From: Incurvaria masculella
Lineage: Eukaryota; Arthropoda; Insecta; Lepidoptera; Incurvariidae
Length of the DNA: 64,000 bases
Assembly (NCBI GenBank): GCA_946894095.1
Contig: OX335642.1
Span: 30,081,021-30,145,020, forward strand
Reading direction: 5' to 3'
Below the pieces are notes generated by a model. That model saw nothing but the letters and a program-made list of their open reading frames with translations, was not told the DNA's origin and made no database searches. The position numbers and the translations under genes are program-made. Shown piece by piece: positions 1 through 12,600 of the stretch (its first letter is position 1; the number at the start of each line of letters is the position of its first letter).

Positions 1-165
1 TATGGCATCTAGCGTGCCTACTATGAGACCCGCTGTCTCCATTTTTCAAAAACCATCAACCCAACTTAAACGTACATGCCATATGCAAACATCATCACAG
101 ACATATTGGAGGTTTTGTGTGGGTGGCAAACTGGTGGGAACTGACTTCACGAAGGCATTTTTAGA
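1..165 (+). repeat. Unclassified interspersed repeat
   Basis: ATGGCATCTAGCGTGCCTA, ACATATTGGAGGTTTTGTGT and GGTGGGAACTGACTTC. Related copies lie at 19411-19645 (reversed) and 46818-46990. Confidence 0.65.
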
Positions 166-171
166 GCTACT

Positions 172-334
172 ACTAGGTGGTAGGGTGAAAAGATGGTCGA
201 AGCGGCAATGAAAAAATTGTCCATGTTTTCCATCCTCCTGGCATGGCACCGAATTCCTCCGGGAATGTGGTGTATTGGGCTAATATCCTAACGGTAATTG
301 CGTGGTATTAGCCATCCATATCAGGTTACATAAA
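172..334 (+). mobile_element. SINE tail fragment
   Basis: It starts CTAGGTGGTAGGGTGAAAAG and includes CCTCCGGGAATGTGGTGTAT. It is an internally deleted tail of the tRNA-headed subtype. Confidence 0.75.
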
Positions 335-505
335 AAAATAAATATGCTAAGCTTAACATAAAAAAAACTGCTCGCGCACGTTAGGCACTTTAGCGTTATG
401 GCAAGTAACTTATAATTGATGGAAAAAAATCAAGCTAAACGTACATTCAAACAAGTCGGGTATGTGCTTCTCAAGTTACAAGTGGACAAATATTGATGTA
501 CTCAC

Positions 506-652
506 GAATATATTGTATCGCTGCGGTGCGGGATATTCCGTATCGACGTTGTAGATGGTCAAGGGCAGGAACATCAAAATGAGGGAAAGCACCCCCATCG
601 CTGACCCCACCAGCCACAGCCTTCGACGCGAGAACAGGAGTTCGATGCCCGC
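506..652 (-). CDS. ERMP1: ERMP1 exon 13, last exon in window
   Basis: The exon encodes [20 protein letters not shown], a final hydrophobic span and the start of the C-terminal lumenal domain ([10 protein letters not shown]). It ends at a GTGAGT donor, so the gene must continue left of position 1. Confidence 0.9.
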
Positions 653-3600
653 CTGAGCAAAAACAATTTCGTGACTCCACATCATATTGACTAGAGTCTA
701 CACAGCAACTCCTATATGAGCAGGTTCTCAAGATTACACAGATTCAGTATCAAATTAGACTATCCTAATTTCAGACATCAGAATCGACCCTAACAGACAA
801 TGCTTCTATTATAAACTAGATAGGTCAGTTGTGAACTCTATTCCTATCCGCATCACGTACATTTTTGAGTTAGCACATACATTTTGGCTTTTTAGGGTTC
901 CGTAAACAAACGGTGCCAACGGAACTCTATTACTCAGCCACCGTGTCCGTCAATCGATCTGTCCTTCCTTCCGTCCGTTCGTTCGTCCGTCCGTTCTTTG
1001 GTCCGTTTGTCACAGGGCTGTATCTCATGAACCGTATTAGATAGGGAGCTGAAATTTTCACAGAGTGTGTATTTATTTTGCCGCCAACTAACAACGAACA
1101 ACAAAATTTAAAAATTATAAACAAAATCCCATAAAAAAATTAGATTTTTTTGTGTTAAATCTAGTACGATGGTATGGAACCCTTCGTGTGTGAGTCCAAC
1201 TCGCACTTGGCCGGTTTTTATAATGTTTGGAGATTTCTCCTTCAGAAATTGTTCCTAATAAGAAAAAGTATCAAACTAGAAAAAGCATAAAAATTAATTG
1301 ATTTTTTTTAACTGCTCTTTTTAAAATATTTAAAAATTACTTAGTAAACTGTTGGTACTTTTTTGGTGAAGTCTGTGTTTTGTATGCATTATAATCACTT
1401 CTGTAGATACTAACATTTTTCGTTTGAAATGGAAATTTTGCCATTGCAACCAATTTAATCATGCAAAGATGTTGGCGACATGTCCCTGTTGTGTCCCAAA
1501 CTAATAGAAAATGGGAATATGGAATATTAGAAAAATATATAACTTTAAAAATGTTATAGAATGAAATAAATGTCTCACGAGCGGTAGACAGGCCAGTGTG
1601 ACCAGCACAACGTTGATGACGGCGACTACGTAGTCCGGACGATTCGTCAGCGAGCGACCCATCGTGGGCAGCATCAGGGCGTCCATCTTGAGAGCGAGCG
1701 AGAACAGGAAGAGCAGCGACGGCACGGAGAGTGCCACCTCCATCAGCAGACGCTGCCAGGCTGCGAGGGGGAGTTTCTTAGGAATGTGATATGTATATTA
1801 CGGTTAAGGCGGCCCATCCCGCTCATCTCCCCATACAAAAGGGGAAAGAAGATCACGCCCATATTTCTTGTCATAGATCCAAAATTTTGCTCAAAATAGC
1901 TTTATTGGACCGAACTAGATGTCTGATGACTATTGGCATTGTAAAATTGTGATTGGTTTCTAAGTTATAAGGTCCGAAAGTTCGAATTTTTCGCGCGTTT
2001 TATACAATAACTTTAGAGTTGGATTACGCAATGATAAAGTAAGAACATCTTAAAAGATTAGTCATCAGACATTATTTTATCTTATATATTTAATCAAGCT
2101 TCATAGCTTATTTAATCAAGATTAATAATCTATTTGGTTTTTGTTAGATTTTTGTTTGCAGCGGTCGTGGTTTACTTTTAGCTATAAGTCGTTTTGAAAT
2201 CAAAATTTTCGTAAATCTTACCAAATCATACACTATGCACATTGTCTTTTTTGTGGACATGTTGCATCTTCCTCATCACGGAGCCTGTCTTATTCTTTGA
2301 AACCGAGAAGGTCCCAGAGCGCAATAGCAGGGTTTTGTACCGTGCCCGCGAATGAGTTAGGCCCGCCGGGTTGGGCCGCCTTAAAGTCCGATGTTGATTA
2401 AATTCCGAAATATTTTTATTTATTGGATTAAATTTAAATTATTTTATTATAGGTTATTGGATTTCTTCACTTGTACCCATGTTGAGTGCAATCATTTAGA
2501 GTTGATGTCGAGAATAAAAATAGAACTTTAAAACCTCCTTTTTTGTACAAAAAGATAGAAAAAAATTGGTTAAGGTTATTTTTTTTCTTACCATATACTC
2601 GAAATTAGTGCAATCGACATGGCTATATCTGAAAAAATCTTTGTTACCGTCAAGGAAAAAAATGTTTCAGACTTTAACCGACACGGGGCTTTAAACGTAA
2701 CATGTATATGTATGTAAAATATCCTTGCTTCAGGATACATGAATTAAAGAAAGAGCCCCGTAAATAGAACTACTTTATGAATACACTGCAAGGCTGGACT
2801 CGAACCAGATTAAACATACCTTTCACGGGTATTGCGTCTCTCAATTTCGCCACCTGCTATATACCCATAATTTGGAATTCTATTACAGTCCCTCCTTCCA
2901 TAATCAATGCCTCCCACTAGCAGTGTTTAAAATTATAACTACACACATTTTACGTTTTGTCTGCATTGCGGACGGTAATTAGTATGTCCTTGCTTCATGG
3001 TCGATTATCACATTCCATGGAAAAAGTTACATACTTGCTTAGTACGAATAAGTATTTACTTACTATTTACTTACTAGGTGGTAGGGTTAATCCCGCCCGG
3101 GTTGGTACCACCGCATTGGATGAACGATGGTCGAAACGGCAATGAAAATTGTCCGTGTTTTCCATCCAGTTCAATGTAGCCGTGCAATATAAGGAAGGTC
3201 CTGGCACGGCACCTAGTTCCCATGTGGTGTGTTGGGCTAATACCATAACAGAAGGTGTGGTATAAGCCACCATGTCCAGTCACATAAAAAAGTATATTTT
3301 TTAGGGGAGTTTCTTCTTGAGACTCGCACAAAGGTTAGGTTAGCCGGCCAGCACTTCACAACATTGATTTCAGCGATGATATAGATTAGGGTTAGGCAGG
3401 TTAGGTTAAGTTAGGTGAGGTAAGTTGTGCTGTATGGGTTTCGGCACGTAAAACGAATACAATTGGGCCCACTGCATTTCTTCCCGTGGATGTCATAAGA
3501 GCCAACTAAGGGGAGCTGAAGCGGCAAGGAAATTTGTCTGTGTTTTCCATCTAGTTCAATGTAGCCGCTTTTAGTTCTTATTCGCTTAGCGTTCTTTCTG

Positions 3601-6600
3601 CCTTATTCTGCTTGGCTCCTAATACACGACGTTAAATAGACAATAAACTTCCTCAAGAATATTAGGCTATGAACTATACAAAAAAATTCAAATCCATCTT
3701 GTTGTTCCAGAGATTAACCAAAAGCAAAAAAAAACCAACACACTCTTCGTCTTTATTATATAAATATGTATTTCTTGTTTTTTAACCTGAGTTTATAGTT
3801 TCTTTCTGCAAAGATCATAAAATCACACCTTTGACCCTCCACCGGGACTGCACTGTGAGAGAGATGAACGCAGCCAGCGAGGTCAACAGCAACGGGACGG
3901 TCACGGCGTAGCGCATCGAAGCTGTCAGCGACACGGGCAGCAGGCACAGCATCAGCACGCTCCATATCAACCGGCTGGCGGCCATCGCTTGCGACGCGCG
4001 AAGAGACCGGTTCAAACCGGACTAGAAAAATATATGTACATGATTCAGAGATTTTTAACTGAAGAACCCCGCCCATTTTATTTTAGTGCAATGAAGATAT
4101 ATGGGAGCTAGTTAATCGGGAGTGCGGGGACTTGCTTACCATGCCAGAGGTCAGGGGTTCAATCCCCCCCCTCCGTTCATGCACCATCGTCTTTCTATTT
4201 CTAAGTTGGATAACTTTATGTAACTGGTCAGGGATGGCCTAATACCACACCCACCGTTATGATATAAGCCCAACAAACCGCATTTCTGAAGGAATCAGGT
4301 GCCAGGACCTTCCCTTTATGGGCACGGCTACATTGAACGGGATGAAAAACACATCAGATAAATTTTCATAGGCATTTTGGCCATCTTTTCATCCAATGCG
4401 ACCATCCTAACACCTAGTAGAGGAAGGAGACAGTTTTACATGGATTCCTAACCGTGGAACGGCTCGCGTTTATGACGAAATGCACTTATCCAACTCAGAA
4501 AGAGAAACTGTTGCATACAGGGAGCGGGGATTTGAATCCATGACCTTCGCACTACTGTGCTATGAGCCAGTGATAAATTGGATTAATAATATAGGTCAGT
4601 CCTTTCACAAAAAAGTATTATGTGATTTCGTAAAGCAAATAAATTCATTTGAAATGAAAGATATGTTGACTGGAACTAAGTGGCAGACTCTTAAACAATA
4701 ATCATTTCCCTGGCACATAGCAGTGACTCCCACCTTGTCGGCCCTCCACCGGTCGAGCGCGTGACTAGCGGCCACCGCTCCCAGCAGGAACGGCGCCCAG
4801 TACGCGGGCACCACGAGCCACGGCTGCGAGTAGTAGCGCAGCTGTCGCGACGTCGCCACTGACAGGAGCGTCAGCAGCGTCACCACGAGGCAGCCCGCGA
4901 TCAGCGCACCCAGGGTCATGGCCACCGTGATGAGGAGTTCGCGGAGATGTCTCCATCCTGGATGATTGTGATGCGAAGTTAGACTTACATCCAAAATGGG
5001 TACACCCGGAGAAAATCGCACATGTTTAACTGCAAAGACAAACACTAGATTGATATCATAATGTTTTTGTAGCTGCAGGGTCCTTAAAAAGAAGAATTAT
5101 TTAGTGTTACTATTTTGTAGAGAAGTAGATCAAAGAGAGAGCCCTGAGGAACCCCTATCTGTGTTTAGTGAGAGTTCGAATAAGATTTCTCCAACACGAA
5201 TATATTTTCATTCTGAATTAGTTTTATGTCAGCCTCAGTGGCCCAGTGGCGCGAGACTTCGGCGATCGCTCTCCGAAGTTAAGCAACGCTGGGTCCGGTC
5301 TGGTCTTGGATGGGTGACCATTAGACCGTTGAGAGAGGCTGGCCGTGGTTCGGATTCCACGTTAAGCTGTAGGTCCCCTTCCTTACTTACTAGGTGGTAG
5401 GGTTTATCCCGCCCGGGTTGGTACCATCGCATTGGATGAACGATGGTCGAAGCGGCAATGAAAATTGTCCGTGTTTTCCATCCAGTTCAAATGTAGCCGT
5501 GCAATATAAGGAAGGTCCTGGCATGGCACCTAGTTCCCATGTGGTGTGTTGGGCTAATACCATGACAGAACTTGTGGTATTAGCCATCCATGTCCAGTCA
5601 CATAAAAAAAAAAAAAAAAAAAGTTTTTCATACTATTGTATGCTGCAGAGTTTGTTTAATTAATTGTAATCCTTGGTACCCTATCTCTACACTCTATCGA
5701 AAGCCTGATGCATATCTAGAGATGAGGTAACAAACATTTTTTATTTTAATGATGTTATTCGCTTTGTTCATAATCAGAAGGTGCACTCATGAAATTATGC
5801 TGTGGTATACATACAACCAAATCTTTTTTCAGTTTTAGTAAAAAATACTTTTTTTTAACACTTAATAGTTTTACTTCATCTTTTCACATAAGAACAGTGC
5901 AAAAGTGCTATGAACTCCACCAACACTATGTGTTATTTCTATATGGGAAACTCTCAAAACTACAACATTAAATTAGAAACAGACTTACTCAATCCAACAA
6001 TCCACAGATAGTAGAAAACACTGGCCAGACCGAGTATGGCTATGAGCGCATCGATTACGTTGGCTATGGTCAGCGAATAAACCACCATGAACCAATTCAG
6101 ATAGTCCCAGTACACGGCCGTACTTGTTTCTTGCTGAAACGAAAAGATACGGTCAATTTGACAGCTTCTTTAAACTGTTCTTTCCTTACCTATTTTTTAT
6201 ACACATAATACCTGTTCAGGTATATCTCTTTTGTAACGAACTCTTATGCCTAAACGGTATCAAGCTAAAACTTTAAGCGGCTTGTAGCTCAAGAGTGAAG
6301 GGACTCACTTTCCATGTCAGAGGTCATGAATTCAATCCCCTTCGTTCACGCACAAAATTTTTTCGCTGTCTCAGTTAGATAAATGTATTTTGTCACGAAT
6401 TCCATAGATCAGAATCGATGGAAAACTGTAGATTTCTCTACTAGGTCGTAGGGTTAAGCTCGCTTCGTTTGTTACCATCATGGATGAAAAGATGGTCGGA
6501 AGCAGCAATAATGATTTACCGTATTTTCCATCCAATTCAATTTAGCCGTCCTGATAAAGGGAGGTCCTGACATGGCACCTAATTCCTTCGGGAAAGCAGT

Positions 6601-9600
6601 GTAATGGTCTTATGAAATGCTTTTTTACTACACATCAAGAATCTGTAAAATGCTCACCATCTTGTCAGAGAATTCGCTCATGTCCGCCATCTTGCGCGCG
6701 AAGTTGAAGACAACATTGCCCGTGTGCTGCACGACGCCCGCCCTCAGCAGGTCGAGAGAGTCGAAACGTGTGTGATAAACGTGACCGTATCTGTTGAATG
6801 CGATGTCCACACCTGCAATCCTCTTCTGCTTATTTTAATTCATTATATGCGAAAAATTACGAAGTTTTTTTTGCATCTTATGGTTTATTCGTTATTCATG
6901 ATAATTCATGAATCATTTCAAATTTCAAAATGCGATTCTGCAATCGCATTTGTCATATTTTTTCATTTGCCATTTCAACAATCAAAGCGTAGAACTTGCA
7001 AGAAACTTCGCTGGATTTTTTTTCAATTTTCACTTAGTCCAAGTTTACATAAGCATTTGCTACAGACTTGATTTATTGGTGCCTGTTTAGGTAAATAAAT
7101 TATTATAAGTCCTTATAACATTCGTTAGTATTTACCATTAATTATGGGAGAAAATACAGGTAAAACACTAGTTCTGTTGCCGTGCAATATAAGGAAGGTT
7201 CTTGCATGTAACCTATTTCCCGATATTAGTCACCCACGTCCAGTTAGATAAAAACAAATAAAATTTTCATCATCCCCATACAATTATCTGAACTTATGCA
7301 ACTGCATTTACATTAAGCATTGTATCAGATCTTGAAAAGAATCAGAAAAAGTTTTTGGTCCACATATTATAGTGCACCCTATGTAAGTCTCACCGTATAT
7401 TTGCCCGAAGTCTCGGAATATCCGGAAGTCGGTGTCCGACGGCACCAGCCCGCTGAGAAACAGAGCCTCTCCCAGGGCCTGAGCGCTGGGCGATGGCACG
7501 GACGCCTGGTACGCAGCCAGGACCCGCGTGTCAGACACCTGTAACGTAGGTTGACAGATCTGAATTATCATTCGGATCATAGTGATAATAATGTGTACAA
7601 ACTTTAAAAAAAATCGTATTTCTAATAAAATAATCAATTTGACAGATTTTCGTGAATTCATATTAATTTATTGTTTTTAATTGTTTTTTTTTTCTTCTAT
7701 CATCAATGCTAAACACTTACAGTCGTATTCAGAGAGAACCTGACAAAACTTAGTCTGAGATTAGCACAAGACTAACCATACAAAACCGGTTTAGTCCGGC
7801 GAATTAAAGTTAGTCCGCCCACTCTGAATATGTTACTGTTAATTTTACAAAAAAAAATATAAGTTATTTACACAAACAAATACTAATAACTTGTAGGTAT
7901 ATCTGTAAGCAGTGGCAAACGCTATTGTAAACTTAGACTATGTAGATGTTGAAAAAATCACGAGCAAAGTTTCTTTTCAGTTCATCTTCGCTGTGTTTGT
8001 TGAACGGCTAATGATAAAATATGACAAATCGGAGTGCAGTGTACTAACTATGGATGATGAATGAACAATACAATACAAGTAACCACTCTTAAAATCTTTT
8101 ATTCACCTGATGATGAATTCATGATATTCGGGAACTAAGTGGCAGAATTACAGGACCTTCCTTATATAGCACGGCTACATTATTATGAGTCCCCTGACCA
8201 ACGGACGGACGGACGGACGATTGGAAGGACGGACAGCTCCTCTATCCTATAGAGTATTGTAATAGGTTTTTGTTGGCAACCTTTGGGTACGGAACCCTCA
8301 AAACGGATTATACATTTTCGATGTAACAAATTTCTAATATAATAAGAAAAACTCATTGGGTAATTTTTTTTTTTGTTTTTCTCTTATGAAAATGGGCACT
8401 TACCTGGAAGAGCACCGACTTGCCGTTCATCCCAGCGGAGTCCAGGTTGACGAGTCCGGTGACGCCCTTGGACCAGGGGTGACTCAGGAATCCATGGCTG
8501 GCCTGGACAAACATTTACATGACATGACAAACTGGTAAATTTGGCCAGACTCAGACATGACAAGTCACATAACTTTCTCTGAGGACAAATGTCACAAGAT
8601 TCTAACAATACACTCAACACTGCTTGGTTACTGACAGCGGAAACCATATTAACTCTGTCAAATAGTATCATAAGCCATTGATGCCCACTGCTGGACATAG
8701 ATCTCCTAGAATACTGTTTCTTCAGCACTAGGAAATCATCGAGGGAATGACACGCGAGAAAACCTATGCATGGGTAAGCACTCCGGTTCGCCAACCCAAA
8801 CTTGCCCTCATTGCATGCCACTTACAGCTAACATTACAATTCAGTCTGTCAGCGTGTTTGCGTCCACTGCTGGACATACGCCTCTCCAAAAAGAAGACAG
8901 TCAGACAAGGTCATCCTAAAAGATCACATCACAAGCGACTGACAAATTAAATCACATGGCCCGCACACACAATACAAATATTTGCTTATTACCTTCAGTT
9001 GCTGGTATCTCACACTTTGAAAGCTCACATCACAAGTCATCCTAAAAGATCACATCACAAGCCACTGACAGCCAGTGATATGTTAAAGGTGCGTAGTAAT
9101 TTATATGACAATGCTGACAGCTAACATTGTAAGTCATCCTAAAATATTACATCACAAGACGCTGACAAATCACATCATAGGCCACTGGGCAGGACACTAA
9201 ACATACATTAGCTTAGTACCTGCAGTGCATTCTCCTCCGCCCCATTGAACAGAAAAATGAGGTTGTGTTCCAACTTGTGTTCGCTCCGAGAGAGAAGTAG
9301 TAGTGTCTCCATCATCACAGCGCAGAATAATGCATTATCGGATGCGCCTAGGCCGAGAACATTACAAGGGAATCAACTTTTACTTCTAAATATGCTCACG
9401 TGCGTTGGTAGCATGAAAGATTTTTTAATCAACAATAAATCAACATTTTGGATGGAAAATGAGTCAAGTTTTTAATCAACAATAAGTCAACCTTCTGGAC
9501 GGACAATGAGTCAAGTTTTTAATCAACAGTAAGTCAACATTTTGGATGGACAATGAGTCAAGTTTTTAATCAACAATAAGTCAACATTTTGGATGAACAA

Positions 9601-12600
9601 TGAGTCAAGTTTTTAATCAACAATAAGTCAACATTTTGGATGAACAATGAGTCAAGTTTTTAATCAACAATAAGTCAACATTTTGGATGGACAATGAGTC
9701 AAGTTTTTAATTAACAATAAGTCAACATTTTGGATGGATAATGAGTCAAGTTTTTAATCAACAATAAGTCAACATTTTGGATGGGCAATGAGTCAAGTTT
9801 TTAATCAACAATAAGTCAATATTTTGGATGGATAATGAGTCAAGTTTTTAATCAACAATAAGTCAACATTTTGGATGGGCAATCAGTCAAGTTTTTAATC
9901 AACAATAAGTCAACATTTTGGATGGATAATGAGTCAAGTTTTTAAACTACAATAAATCAACATTTTGGATAAAAACAATGAGACAAACAAATTATTATTA
10001 AATCCCTATGTGTGATATTTCTTGATACATGTAAATAAAGTGCAGCGTTATTGTCCACATCCTAAAGAAAATAAAGGTCTCGCTGATAACTTTCTTGTTT
10101 ATCACCAATCTAGCCAAATTCTACTTCAAGACAGTTGGGAGTGATAGTAGTAATATGATTAGTTTTATGGAAGAAAAGAACAACGCACCCGGCGAAGTTG
10201 GTACGCTATCATAGTGACAGTTCAGCAGCAGGCTACTGTTAGTCGTTCCGTCCGCGTTGAATCCACTCTCGCCTTCAAGCACGGCGATTATGTTCGAGGC
10301 TCTGTCGTAGGAGTTTATGTACGGCAACCGGTACGAGAGGTAATAGTCGCCTGGAACAAGAATGAACAGGTCACAAGTTTTTTTTTTGGAACCCGACATG
10401 GATGGCTAATACCCCACAATTACAGTTATATATTATTAGCCCAATACACCACATTCCCGAAGGAATTAGGTGCCATGCCAGGATCTTCCCTTTATGAGCA
10501 CAGCTACATTGAACTGGATGGAAAACACGGACAATTTTTCATTGTCGGAGCTGCATAACGCTGTTCCTCCGTCTCCTTTCTACCTTCGCTCAACGTGGAA
10601 CAGGGAGAAAATGTAAATTCACAGTCGACATTCCAAAAAACCCACCGATCCTCTAGATCCTTTATATATATAGGGTCGGTAAACAATGGCATGAACTCCC
10701 TTCGGAGGTATTTCCCCCAAATTACGAGCTGGGGTCCTTCAAAATATTGTTTTAAACAATATATTTTAAAAAGAGGAAGTACATTTCAAAAAAAATTAGG
10801 AGGCTGCATGAACAAGGCGGTGATCGAACCCATAACCTCTAGCATGGAAGGCCAGTTCGGGCGCCCCTAAGCCACGAGCCGCAATTCCCCTTTTTGCAAA
10901 TGTTTATTCTGTGTTCTGTTCAGTCTATTTTTAGGTTTATTTGTTCGGCTTATTTACTAAAAAAGAAAAAGTTGTCAACTGAGTCGAGGGTTCAGTAGAA
11001 AAATATTGTTTTCCAGAGTCATATTTATTTGGATAAGATAAATCTAATAAACATTGCGGCAATAAAATCTAAATCGAATTGAGTTCTTTGATAATGCCGA
11101 AATTTATTCACTGTAACCTTTTATTGCCTAAGTAAAAAACCCATTACTAACTTATCTTTGTTGACTACCGACCAATGCTGACTCACACACACTAATACTA
11201 ACACACACTGAGTTATTGACACCCAAATATTAATTACTTACATAAAGAAAGGAAGACAACTCGGCGAATATTGTCTGCTATAATTTTTTCACTCCCAAAC
11301 AATCAATCCTTAATAAAAAATAAACATATTTCACAGAAAAATACAAATAAAATATGTCTCGTATAGAAATTGCATTAGTTAAAAGATGGTCAAAGTATCA
11401 ATAAAAAAATATCCGTGTCCATCCAGTTCAAGGTAGGTGCTCATAAAGGGAAGGAACAAATGCCAACGCCAACTGTGGCGTTTAATGTGATGCGCTCCCA
11501 ATCCTAAGCATTTAGTTTCAACCTGCCGAGTTTCATTTCAAGGATATGGAACTGTTTGCCAGCGGATGTTTCCCTCATACTTAAAAACCTGACAGTCTGT
11601 ACTGAATTGTAATATCTGTACCTATAACCTGACAGTCTGTACTGAATTGTAATGTCTGTACCTATAACCTGACAATCTGTACAGAATTGTAATGTCTGTA
11701 CCTATAACCTGACAGTCTGTACTGAATTGTAATGCATGTACCTATAACCTGACAGTCTGTACTGAATTTTAATGTCTGTACCTATAACCTGACAGTCTGT
11801 ACTGAATTGTAATGTCTGTACCTATAACCTGACAGTCTGTACTCAATTGTAATGTCTGTACCCATAACCTGACATTCTGGTTGTATATGGATTGGAGTTA
11901 CTAAGGGATTAGCAGGAATAAAATTATCAGGATGTCCTAGTAAATAAGGATTAGATAGTGTCAATATTGTTAATATTATTAATATAATTATAAATCCAAT
12001 TAAATCTTTGAAAGTAAAATAAGGATGAAATGTAATTTTATCTAAACTACTATTGATTCCTAATAAGATCCTGTTTGATGTAAAAATAAAAGATGAATTA
12101 TTGTTATTATTATTAAAATAAAACGTTATTTGAACAAGCTCGATAGCTCAGCGATAGTCCGCAAATGGCCGAGCATGATTTCGCGAGTTGAGGTGTATTT
12201 CGCTTTTCTCGCTTTGGTGTCTCAGCGCAGCCACCTATACCAGTTTTTCATAAAAGAATAGGGAAAAATACACTCTGATTGTTTTACTAAACACGCCTAA
12301 AGAAGTATGACTTAAAAAAACATCATAAATAAATACTTACACTGTAAATATTTCAGCTGCCTACCTATTACAGTTCATGAGATACAGCCCTGTGACAGAC
12401 GAACGGACGGACGGACGGACGGACGGACGGATGGACGGACGGACGGACGCACGGACGGACGGACGGATGGACGGACGGACGGTCGGATAGCCGGACGGAC
12501 AGCGCAGGCTTAGTAATAGGGTTCCGTTGGCAACCTTTGGGTACGGAACCCTAAAATAATCATTACTATATGAGAGCAGAAAAACCGGCCAAGTACGAGT

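Noticed and set aside
5231..5356. True 5S rRNA gene
   Set aside because: Only the internal promoter part resembles 5S, it continues into a SINE tail with poly(A), and three copies are dispersed.
8384..8821. 145-codon minus-strand ORF
   Set aside because: It covers ERMP1 exon 6 in another frame and a retroposon fragment, so it has no independent support.
9416..9985. CRISPR-like regular array
   Set aside because: Units are contiguous 47-bp copies with no unique spacers, and the DNA is eukaryotic.
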